Shown piece after piece: positions 10,252 through 17,318 of a DNA stretch of 54,412 nt. Under the pieces are notes generated by a model that was given only the letters and a program-made list of their open reading frames with translations, made no database searches and was not told the DNA's origin. The first letter of the stretch is position 1, and each line of letters starts with the position of its first letter. Origin of the DNA: DATLMR01 sp035634255 (lineage in GTDB: Bacteria > Acidobacteriota > Blastocatellia > UBA7656); contig DASQDI010000046.1 of the NCBI GenBank assembly GCA_035634255.1, forward strand, positions 1 through 54,412, given 5' to 3'. A program made the position numbers and the translations under genes.

Positions 10252-12429
10252 ATGAAACAAGTTATTCGCAAAGGTCTTAAACACATGATTGTGGATGAGG
10301 TTCCGGACCCGGTACTGCTGCCAGGCCACATTTTAATCAGGTCTCTGTATTCTTTAATAAGCAGCGGCACAGAAACAGCAAGTATACACCAGGAAGGCGT
10401 CCTGAAGACGGTTAGCGAGAACCCTTCATATCTGAATAAGGTGTGGAATGCCGTTAAGTCGGTCGGCCCGACGCTGACATTACAAGAAGTTATTGCCAAA
10501 TTCAAAGAATACAGCGTCCTCGGATACTCCGGGGCGGGCATTGTAATAGATAAGCATGCGGCGATTACAGACTTCGAGATCGGAGATCGTGTCGCTTACG
10601 GCGGGGAGGGCACAGGCCATGCTGAAACGATCCTTGCCGGGAAAAATCTCGTCGTTAAGGTGCCGGATTCTGTGCCCATAGAAGATGCCTGCTTTGCCAC
10701 TCTCGGCGGCATTGCCCTGAACGCCGTCCGCACCGCCAGCATCGGTCTGGGCGACGTGGTCACTGTAATCGGCCTAGGTATAATCGGACAATTGATCGCA
10801 CAGGTAGCGCGTCTGCAAGGCGGCGTAGTGATCGCGGTTGATACTAACCCGGTTCGTGTTGAGTTGGCTCGCCAGTTGGGCGCAGATTATGCATTTTCAG
10901 ACGGGTCAACGGTGGAGGAACAAGTCAATTCCGTTACAAACGGGCGGGGGGCCGACTGTGTCATTGTCGCGGCAGCCTCTAAATCTTCCGCTCCCTGCCT
11001 GCGAGCGTTGCGCGTCTGCAAAGACCGTGGGCGGCTGGTCATCGTCGGGGCCGTAAAACTGGACTTCCCGTGGTACGAGATGTATTTGAAAGAGATCCAA
11101 CTCTTTATGTCACGTGCGTATGGGCCGGGCAGCTACGACCCCGCATACGAGACCTTAGCCATAGATTACCCGATCTCTTACGTGCGCTGGACAGAGAACA
11201 GAAATATGGAGGAGTTCCTACGCCTGCTGTCTCGCGGCCGTATGCAGGTACGGCCCCTCGTTACACATGAGTTCCCGCTCGAAGAGGCGATGAAAGCTTA
11301 CCAAACGATTCTAGAACCGTCTATAAACAGTCTGGCGATCCTGTTGCGCTATCCGGCGGCTATTTTTCCCCGGCCATCCGAGTCCTTTAAGCCAAGCCGA
11401 CGAGTGGAAGTCACGGCGTGTTCACCCGGTCAGCAAGACATACAAGCGGCACTGGTGGGGGCGGGCAATATTGCCCGATGGGCTCACCTCCCGAATCTCA
11501 AGAAGTTGCATAACGTGAGATTGCGAGCGGTATGTTCGGCGAGCGGTGCGCGCGGCAAAAGTCTCGCTTTGCGCTTCGGCGCCGACTACTGTTGCTCCGA
11601 TTACGACGAAATATTGCAAGACCCCGAGATAGACGTGGTGATAATCGCAACGCGCAACCAGCACCATTTCACACAGGCGCTTGCGGCACTGCGGGCCGAT
11701 AAGCATGTCTTCCTAGAGAAGCCGATGACACTGACTGAGGAGGAGTCCCGGCTGCTATATCAGGCGGTAGAAGAGACGGGCAAGCATCTCACCGTCGGAT
11801 TTAATAGACGGTTTGCTCCCTTCTACCTCGATCAGAAGAAAGCTCTGGGTCGTCGCACAGGCCCGGCAGTAATCAATTGCAGGGTCAATTCTCCAGCCCT
11901 CTCCGGAAGTTACTGGATGGCCGATCCCCGTATCGGAGGCGCTATAATAGGTGAGGCTTGCCACTTCGTTGATTTGATGTACTGGCTTTTGGAGTCGGAA
12001 CCGGTTAATGTTTCTGCCTACTGCCTGCCCACGGGGAAAAAACATCCGATTGGTGAAAACAATCTGGTTGCCAGCTTTCGGTTTGAAGATGGCTCGATAG
12101 GCAATTTGACGTACTGCACTGTCGGTAATAACTCTTCAGGGGGCGAACGGGTCGAGGCATTTTCGCAAGGCCTGGCTATTACCGTGGAGGACTTCAAGCG
12201 CCTGGAATCTTACGGTTTTCTCATGCGCAAACGGTCGAAGTGGTGGCCCGATAAAGGCTATAAAGCTCAGATGGGATCATTCTTGACCGGGCTGCGTAAT
12301 AATGAATCGCCGAAGGTCACGGCTCGTGACGGCGCCCGCGCGACTCTCTGCTGTATTCGAATGTTGGAGTCGGCACGCGACCTTCAACCCTGTACAATTG
12401 ACCTTGAGGCATTACTGTCGGAAGAGTAG
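10252..12429 (+). CDS. Bi-domain oxidoreductase: zinc-type alcohol dehydrogenase fused to Gfo/Idh/MocA
   Basis: A 725-residue cytoplasmic enzyme with two NAD(P)-binding units. Residues ~1-370 resemble the medium-chain dehydrogenase fold (SSGTET, LGYSGAG, Rossmann GLGIIGQL near 180). Residues ~395-720 form a Gfo/Idh/MocA dehydrogenase (ALVGAGNIARWAH, then the catalytic-region EKPMTLTEEE). Such fusions are usual in exopolysaccharide and glycan clusters, where they are thought to oxidise or epimerise nucleotide sugars; the exact reaction is unknown. ATG 10252 is preferred because GGAGG (10241-10245) is 6 bp upstream; a GTG at 10228 and an ATG at 10246 are in frame. A glycosyltransferase follows after 3 bp. 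Confidence 0.88.
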   Translation: MKQVIRKGLKHMIVDEVPDPVLLPGHILIRSLYSLISSGTETASIHQEGVLKTVSENPSYLNKVWNAVKSVGPTLTLQEVIAKFKEYSVLGYSGAGIVIDKHAAITDFEIGDRVAYGGEGTGHAETILAGKNLVVKVPDSVPIEDACFATLGGIALNAVRTASIGLGDVVTVIGLGIIGQLIAQVARLQGGVVIAVDTNPVRVELARQLGADYAFSDGSTVEEQVNSVTNGRGADCVIVAAASKSSAPCLRALRVCKDRGRLVIVGAVKLDFPWYEMYLKEIQLFMSRAYGPGSYDPAYETLAIDYPISYVRWTENRNMEEFLRLLSRGRMQVRPLVTHEFPLEEAMKAYQTILEPSINSLAILLRYPAAIFPRPSESFKPSRRVEVTACSPGQQDIQAALVGAGNIARWAHLPNLKKLHNVRLRAVCSASGARGKSLALRFGADYCCSDYDEILQDPEIDVVIIATRNQHHFTQALAALRADKHVFLEKPMTLTEEESRLLYQAVEETGKHLTVGFNRRFAPFYLDQKKALGRRTGPAVINCRVNSPALSGSYWMADPRIGGAIIGEACHFVDLMYWLLESEPVNVSAYCLPTGKKHPIGENNLVASFRFEDGSIGNLTYCTVGNNSSGGERVEAFSQGLAITVEDFKRLESYGFLMRKRSKWWPDKGYKAQMGSFLTGLRNNESPKVTARDGARATLCCIRMLESARDLQPCTIDLEALLSEE

Positions 12430-12432
12430 GTC

Positions 12433-13491
12433 ATGACCGTTCTTCAAATAGGGCCTTACCCTCCGCCACACGGTGGTATACAAACGAATTTAGTAGCCAT
12501 CCGCCAATATCTGCTTGCCCGACAGATTAAATGTCACGTGATCAACGTGACGCGATATAGGAAGGCGGATGCTGATCATGTCTATTACCCCAAGAGTTGG
12601 CTTCAGGTCCTGCTTCTTCTCTTTAGGCTTCGCTATGATGTCATACATTTGCACATAGGGGGCAGTGTTACGCCACGTCTGCTGGGGTTGAGTTTAGTCT
12701 GCTGCTTAATGCCCGGCGCAAAGTCCGTGCTGACATTCCACTCCGGTGGATACTTACATTCTAAAGGTGGGAGGACCGCGCGCCGGTGGTCGATCCGGGG
12801 CTTAGTTTTTCGCCGGTTCGATAGGATTATCACCGTTAATAAAAAAATGGTTGAGATGTTTCAGAGGTTCGGGGTTGCGGAAGAGCGAATCCGCTTAATC
12901 AATCCCTATTCTTTCCCGGACACGCCCCCTGATATAGACTTGCCGGAGCCGCTTAAGAGCTTTGTCCGGTCACACAAACCGACCCTTATAACGGTCGGGG
13001 GGTTGGAAGTGGAATATGATATACCGCTTCAAATCGAAGCGCTTGAAATAATCCGCGAGCGGTCCCCCAACGCAGGGTTGATAATCATAGGCTCAGGCAG
13101 TCTCGAAGCGGAAATGCGGAGCAAAATTGCAAGTAAACAATCTGGCGAACATGTATTGCTCTGTGGCGACGTCCCGCACCCCCTCACGTTGCGGGCAATC
13201 GCGGAAAGCGATCTGTTTCTGCGGACCACGCATTACGATGGAGATTCTATCTCGATTCGGGAGGCGCAACACTTCGGGGTTCCCGTAATCGCAACTGATA
13301 ACGGCATGCGCCCGGATGGCGTGGATTTGGTTCCTGCTTCTGATTTGCGCGCCCTTTGCTGTGCAATTGAACATCGGCTCACACACGGCGGGCGGCAAGA
13401 GAGCACTGATGACGGTGATGCAAACTTGCAGGAGGTACTGGAGCTCTACAAAGGACTTCTAAGCGAATTTAATGGAGGCGCATTCCGGTAA
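12433..13491 (+). CDS. GT4-family glycosyltransferase
   Basis: A 352-residue GT-B fold sugar transferase. The N-terminus has the loop PYPPPHGGIQTN typical of GT4 enzymes. The C-terminal domain contains LITVGGLEVEYD, LIIIGSGSLEAEM and the nucleotide-sugar region DSISIREAQHFGVPVIATDNG, where the E in REAQ fits the conserved EX7E motif. It starts 3 bp after the bi-domain oxidoreductase stop, so the two form an operon. Together they suggest a fragment of a surface-glycan pathway; no flippase, polymerase or initiating transferase accompanies them, which hints at a truncated cluster. Confidence 0.9.
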   Translation: MTVLQIGPYPPPHGGIQTNLVAIRQYLLARQIKCHVINVTRYRKADADHVYYPKSWLQVLLLLFRLRYDVIHLHIGGSVTPRLLGLSLVCCLMPGAKSVLTFHSGGYLHSKGGRTARRWSIRGLVFRRFDRIITVNKKMVEMFQRFGVAEERIRLINPYSFPDTPPDIDLPEPLKSFVRSHKPTLITVGGLEVEYDIPLQIEALEIIRERSPNAGLIIIGSGSLEAEMRSKIASKQSGEHVLLCGDVPHPLTLRAIAESDLFLRTTHYDGDSISIREAQHFGVPVIATDNGMRPDGVDLVPASDLRALCCAIEHRLTHGGRQESTDDGDANLQEVLELYKGLLSEFNGGAFR

Positions 13492-13526
13492 TTACCAGAA
13501 GCTATTTAAATACCCGCGTCGGGCCT

Positions 13527-14321
13527 TCAGCTTTGAAGGATGCAGGTGACAGCGGACACGAGGAATTCGCGTACCACAGGCAACTTATCGGCAAGCGGCA
13601 GCCCCCTCGTCGTGTGGTACTTAAGGTACTCGACCCGCAGGCCGCTCGCACGGATGATCTCTTCGAACTTCCTCAGCGTCATCCTGTTGAGCCCTCCCTC
13701 GACCTCTTCGTAGCGCGTCGCCCCGTCCGAGCGGAAGCGTTCGCGCGCACGCAGTACGGTCTGCTCCGAGAAGAGAACGTTCACCCATGGAACCTTCGTA
13801 AAGAAGTTCATATGCGAGCCGCTGTGCGAATACCACGGCTCGGCGAACGAGACGACGACGCACCCGCCCGGCCGCGCCAGCCCGCGCATACGCGCCAGAT
13901 GCCTTGCCGGATCATTGAAGTGTTCAAACGAGTTGAGTGAGAGCACAACATCGAAGGTTCCCTGCGAGTCGGCCCGCACCGCGTCGGTGAAGGTGACGGC
14001 GCCGCCGCACCGCTCGCGTTCGGCCAGCGCGCGCGCCCGCGCCAGCCACTCCGGGTTGATGTCGAGGCCCACAACCTGGCGCGCGCCGCACTGCCTGTGC
14101 ATTGCGACGGCCTGCCAGCCTGGTCCGCACCCGTAATCGAGAACCGCGCGGTTGCGGACCAGGGCTGGGAAGTCGGGGATCATCTTCAGGGCGAAGTCGA
14201 GCGCGTTGTCAAGCGTGTACTCAGTCGTGGTAATTGAGTAATCGGGCGCATTCGGGTCACGGCTGAGAGCCAGTAACAGTCGTTCGCTGAGGGTCACGCG
14301 TTCGCTACGTTCCGATGTCAT
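13527..14321 (-). CDS. SAM-dependent class I methyltransferase
   Basis: A 264-residue Rossmann-fold methyltransferase. Motif I is LDYGCGPGWQA near residue 70, followed by VVGLDINPEWL (acidic residue for the SAM ribose), FDVVLSLNSFEHF and ARPGGCVVVSF. The family includes UbiE/COQ5-like and glycan O-methyltransferases. It lies convergent to the glycosyltransferase, 36 bp apart, so it may decorate the same glycan, but this is only proximity. The ribosome site GGGAG lies shortly before the ATG at 14321. Confidence 0.88.
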   Translation of the reverse strand: MTSERSERVTLSERLLLALSRDPNAPDYSITTTEYTLDNALDFALKMIPDFPALVRNRAVLDYGCGPGWQAVAMHRQCGARQVVGLDINPEWLARARALAERERCGGAVTFTDAVRADSQGTFDVVLSLNSFEHFNDPARHLARMRGLARPGGCVVVSFAEPWYSHSGSHMNFFTKVPWVNVLFSEQTVLRARERFRSDGATRYEEVEGGLNRMTLRKFEEIIRASGLRVEYLKYHTTRGLPLADKLPVVREFLVSAVTCILQS

Positions 14322-14395
14322 TTATCAACTCCCGGAGATGTGGAGGTTTGAAAACGCATCTATCCAGACAGATAATACGATAAAGTTTTCAGAGA

Positions 14396-14758
14396 TTGAA
14401 CCATTTATTAAATGAAGCGGGAGCGGATGGGGAGTTGCTCAGGACGTGGGCCTCGGAAGGGGAGGGGGCTAAGCTCTGGCTGTCGGTCGTCACGGAGCTG
14501 AAGAACCGGGGGGCGGCCGACATATACGTTGCCTGCGTGGACGGGCTGAAGGGATTCCCCGATGCTATAGAAGCGGTATTCCCGCAGACGCAAGTGCAGC
14601 TGTGTATGGTGCACCTGGTGCGTCAGTCGCTGTCGTACGTCTCGCATAGAGACCGCAAGCAGGTGGCAACAGACCTCAAGGGTATATACCGGGCGACGCT
14701 TGGAGAGGCGGAGCGGCAGTTGGATGAGTTCGCCCGCGTGTGGTCCGCGCAGTTTTGA
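14396..14758 (+). pseudogene. IS256-family transposase fragment
   Basis: The middle of a Mutator/IS256 transposase: WLSVVTELKNRG, then IYVACVDGLKGFPDAIEAVF and QVQLCMVHLVRQSLSYVSHRD, including the conserved Asp in VDGLKG and the C/H block. The N-terminal third, including the first catalytic Asp, and the C-terminal glutamate region are missing, and the frame stops at 14758. No terminal inverted repeats were found. It is a decayed insertion sequence of about 120 codons marking past transposition into the island. Confidence 0.85.
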
Positions 14759-15152
14759 AGGGAGAGTCCCGATGAGCGGATTCGCAGCTAATCCATTTAC
14801 ACAGAATCTATGATAGGCTCGACATTCCCCTATCAACCAAGACATATCTGTTTGTGGCTCCCAGGTGAGGGGAGAAGTGATATGGCCCTCCTTGCAAACA
14901 AGCAGGCGCGTCTATGCCACTACCACTTACTACACTCAATCTGAGAACCATTTTGAATAAGAAAACCTCTCCGGGGGAGGCACACGGCTTTAATTTGGAT
15001 TGCTCCGCTTCTCCACCGCGCAACACTCCCAGAAAGGCTTTACAGTGTTGAGCCTTCACCCCCCGCAGAAAGCAGGTATAGAATTTTCCTTACAGAGTAA
15101 TTCTATCAAACCGCTTTCTATTAACCAGAGGAAGCTATCCCCAGGCCCTTTG
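14759..15152. other. Intergenic region after the transposase remnant
   Basis: This 394-bp stretch lies between the transposase remnant and the 3' end of precursor B. A CTCC-GGGGGAG type hairpin is present near 14970-14980. No gene with a ribosome site or known family was found. It probably contains the transcript end for precursor B. Confidence 0.4.
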
Positions 15153-15317
15153 CTATCTCTCCACCTCATTGTTATCAGAGGGGTACTTGTTAGTTACGTG
15201 CTCGTCACTGTCGGATGGGTACTTAAGTGTGGCCCCGGCTTTCACGTCCGTCTTAACGCTGGGGAAATCTTGACCCTCAAGAAATCTCACGAAAAATGGC
15301 TTGTCTTTGGTGTCCAT
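15153..15317 (-). CDS. Microviridin-type graspetide precursor B (two tandem cores)
   Basis: A 54-residue peptide with leader PFFVRFLEGQ at residues 7-16 and two cores: TLKYPSDSDE from residue 30 and TNKYPSDNNE from residue 42. The first core keeps every ring residue of the TxKYPSDx(E/D)(E/D) pattern. In the second, the first acid after Asp is Asn, so the Ser ester could not form in the standard way, while Thr-Asp and Lys-Glu rings could. AGGAGG lies 4 bp before the ATG at 15317; a longer frame to 15338 ignores this site. The leader matches precursor A almost residue for residue. It lies downstream of two small ORFs and no ATP-grasp gene is present. Confidence 0.83.
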   Translation of the reverse strand: MDTKDKPFFVRFLEGQDFPSVKTDVKAGATLKYPSDSDEHVTNKYPSDNNEVER

Positions 15318-15392
15318 GTACCTCCTTTGAAATGTCAATTACTTTTAGCGAATCCAGTTTGGCTGTTCTGGTGAATAAGTCTAGTAAAAGTT

Positions 15393-15497
15393 TCAATGTC
15401 CAGTGCCCGACTTTGAAATACCGTCTTTCTTTAGCTTTTTCTCGAAAGGTTTCTCGTTTGTGGGGTCTACCCAAATTGGTTTTTTGACGTACTGCAT
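15393..15497 (-). CDS. Possible 34-residue peptide coupled to the upstream small gene
   Basis: The frame begins MQYVKKPIWVDPTNEKPFEK and ends SKSGTGH. Its ATG overlaps the stop of the 67-residue gene in a TAATG arrangement, which suggests translational coupling. It ends 75 bp before precursor B. There is no independent ribosome site, and an alternative longer frame overlaps it, so it may not be real. No family recognised. Confidence 0.3.
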   Translation of the reverse strand: MQYVKKPIWVDPTNEKPFEKKLKKDGISKSGTGH

Positions 15498-15700
15498 TAG
15501 GATTGTTTGGATAGTTGCTCGACTTTCCATTCTTCAAAATTCACATTGAATTTCTCCCGGTCTTGGAAGTAAAGGTAATCTCCGTAAAGCCGCCTTAGCT
15601 GATGGTACTGATAGTTCTTGTGCTTACTTCCTCCATTAGCTTGTTGCTCTGCGTCCTGCCTATTCAGTTCTTCGCGGAATGCCTTCTTGGTGATCTTCAT
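15497..15700 (-). CDS. Small charged hypothetical protein upstream of precursor B
   Basis: A 67-residue hydrophilic protein (MKITKKAFREELNRQDAEQQ at the start, then YQYHQLRRLYGDYLYFQDRE), probably alpha-helical, with many Lys, Glu and Gln residues and no membrane segment. It lies in the same orientation as precursor B, with a possible 34-residue ORF between them. The upstream ribosome site is weak. No homologous family is recognised; it is too small to be a graspetide ligase. Confidence 0.5.
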   Translation of the reverse strand: MKITKKAFREELNRQDAEQQANGGSKHKNYQYHQLRRLYGDYLYFQDREKFNVNFEEWKVEQLSKQS

Positions 15701-15888
15701 ACTCTAAGTCTACTACCTGGGCGTCCGGTGTCCAGTACCCTCCCTGTGGATAACTGTAATTCGCTTTACATTGAATTTGATTTGACGTAAAGTAGCGGCC
15801 ATCACGTTATTAGCTTCGCAATGTCCTGAAGCAAGTATACCGCTTATGCGAGGCGTACTAATAACTGCCGAAACTAGGAGGTTACAAT

Positions 15889-16161
15889 ATGCGAAAGCTA
15901 AGAGTTTTGCTTCTCTCGATTATCGTTTTACTATTCCTATTTGCTCCGATGTTCGTACTGACAGAAGAAGCCAAGGCGAGGCCGCCGATGGTACAGTATT
16001 ACAAGGTTTACCACGACGGTACCTGTATCGTTGGGCCGGTGATTCCTCACGGCACACTCATGGGCGAATGGACACGCAACTGTGATGGCACATGGACTGG
16101 ATGGGGAAGTAGGCCGAATAGTGCATGCACGTATTCTGAGATCGACTACGACTTTTGTTAG
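15889..16161 (+). CDS. Small secreted cysteine-containing protein
   Basis: A 90-residue protein with a clear Sec signal peptide (MRKLRVLLLSIIVLLFLFAP, cleavage likely near AKA). The mature part is short and rich in aromatic residues, Gly and Trp, with four cysteines (TCIVG, RNCDG, SACTY and a C-terminal DFC), enough for two disulfides. AGGAGG precedes the ATG by about 8 bp. No family recognised. With precursor A and the lipoprotein at 16498 it shares an AGGAGG followed by a short ACA-containing spacer, suggesting similar translation control or common origin. Confidence 0.65.
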   Translation: MRKLRVLLLSIIVLLFLFAPMFVLTEEAKARPPMVQYYKVYHDGTCIVGPVIPHGTLMGEWTRNCDGTWTGWGSRPNSACTYSEIDYDFC

Positions 16162-16497
16162 TTTTAACTGTTTTCTCAAGTAAGAAAAATAATCTCTTTA
16201 GAGCTGATCTAATAGCTTGTTAGAGAGTGTCGTCCAGTTGATGAGGCGGCGTTGATAACTCTTCTCGCCGCCTCCTGTACTCGACACGTATTTCTCTTCG
16301 GGTGTGATACTTCAAGTCCCGGCCTTTCTTGGTGCGGTGTTCTCGGTGGGGTCTGCCTGGAAGCTTGGCGAGGGTTTTCTTTATTCGGGCTGGCATTATT
16401 CTTTGAATGATTCTTGACTTGAGTTGCGTCTATTAGGTAATGAGTAGCACAATGTCTCATATCAGTCCTGTTCAGATTGCAAACTTAGGAGGCCACA
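16162..16497. other. Intergenic region with one copy of a 21-bp direct repeat
   Basis: This 336-bp region lies between two small secreted-peptide genes. It includes positions 16199-16219, one copy of a 21-bp repeat whose partner covers the lipoprotein stop codon. A GGCGGCG/CGCCGCC pair near 16246-16274 can form a hairpin. No convincing gene; a minus-strand frame of 83 codons lacks a ribosome site and any family. Confidence 0.4.
16199..16219. repeat. 21-bp direct repeat, copy 1
   Basis: The sequence is TAGAGCTGAT, two variable bases, AATAGCTTG. It matches copy 2 at 16681-16701 in 19 of 21 positions. On the minus strand both copies encode a tail of the form KLL(D/N)QL followed by a stop. Confidence 0.75.
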
Positions 16498-16683
16498 ATG
16501 AAAGTCCGATCCACCCTTTTAGCAACTCTGTTGATGATTCTAATGTTTACTGCCGCATGTAAGAAGCCCTGTGACTGCGAAGACTTCATAGGCGGAGACC
16601 AATGCCCGGAAGGTACAACACCGATTACGGTGATAACTCCTGAGGGTGAAACGATTACTGAATGTGTTCCCGCAGGTTTCTAG
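16498..16683 (+). CDS. Small cysteine-rich lipoprotein
   Basis: A 61-residue predicted lipoprotein. The N-terminus is a signal sequence ending in the lipobox TAAC, giving acylation at Cys21. The mature part (KKPCDCEDFIGGDQCPEG, then ECVPAGF) has four more cysteines. TTAGGAGG lies just before the ATG. Its stop codon overlaps, on the opposite strand, the stop of the replication-relaxation gene by four bases. The gene is bounded by two 21-bp direct repeats, so it may be an inserted or duplicated module. Function unknown. Confidence 0.65.
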   Translation: MKVRSTLLATLLMILMFTAACKKPCDCEDFIGGDQCPEGTTPITVITPEGETITECVPAGF

Positions 16684-17318
16684 AGCTGATTCAATAGCTT
16701 GATATAAATCTTGGTGTAGTTATTGGGATTCCTTATAGCTACTATGAGGGTCAATAGCTCTTTCTCTGTCCAAGTCTTTGATTTGCGGCTGCGCTCGACC
16801 AGGGCGTTAAACTCCTCAATGCCATACTTTTTAATAAGAGCCTCGGCGTACAGTCCTAGATTTGGGTTGTTCGTTCCTGTCTCGGCCTCTAGGAAGTAGG
16901 AGCGTTTGCGATCTTCTGATAGTTGAACCTTGAAGAAAGCATCAGGTTGAACGCCGTGCTTCCATAAAGTCTTTCTGTCTTGTCTCCAATAGGTCACTTG
17001 GTCTTTCAAGGATATGTGAATCTCGGTTATTAACTCCTCGTGGCGTAGCCCTTTGTCTTTGCGCTCTGATAAGTCTACTGGGTGGCCTCCAATCTCTTTG
17101 TCCTGGGCAGCGTGGCGCGTCACAGCATACACGTACTTGGTGTTGATGCTTTCCCGGTTCACGTTGCGGTTAATGTAGGGGGGCTTCTCGTTGCAAAGTT
17201 TTAAGAGACTGCGGCCTACTGACTGCATAGATCGGTCTGTGAGGCGGCAGAGTTGTTCAGCCGTAATAAGTGGGTAGTCACGTATCAGGCATATTAATTC
17301 TTTCTCGTGGTTACTCAT
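16680..17318 (-). CDS. Replication-relaxation family protein
   Basis: A 212-residue protein with an N-terminal winged-helix domain (ICLIRDYPLITAEQLCRL, then SMQSVGRSLLKL) and a downstream alpha/beta domain (HEELITEIHISL, QPDAFFKV, SYFLEAETG). This layout fits the Replic_Relax family found on plasmids and integrative elements, where members assist plasmid replication or mobilization. It starts 8 bp inside the ATPase gene, so it is the last gene of a four-gene operon. No relaxase or replication initiator is present beside it. The family call is by pattern only. Confidence 0.65.
   Translation of the reverse strand: MSNHEKELICLIRDYPLITAEQLCRLTDRSMQSVGRSLLKLCNEKPPYINRNVNRESINTKYVYAVTRHAAQDKEIGGHPVDLSERKDKGLRHEELITEIHISLKDQVTYWRQDRKTLWKHGVQPDAFFKVQLSEDRKRSYFLEAETGTNNPNLGLYAEALIKKYGIEEFNALVERSRKSKTWTEKELLTLIVAIRNPNNYTKIYIKLLNQL
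16681..16701. repeat. 21-bp direct repeat, copy 2
   Basis: Partner of 16199-16219, differing at two adjacent bases. It covers the stop codons of both the lipoprotein gene (plus) and the replication-relaxation gene (minus). Confidence 0.75.

Noticed and set aside
16209..16460. 83-codon minus-strand frame
   Set aside because: Basic, low-complexity translation, no ribosome site, and it overlaps a repeat; likely chance.
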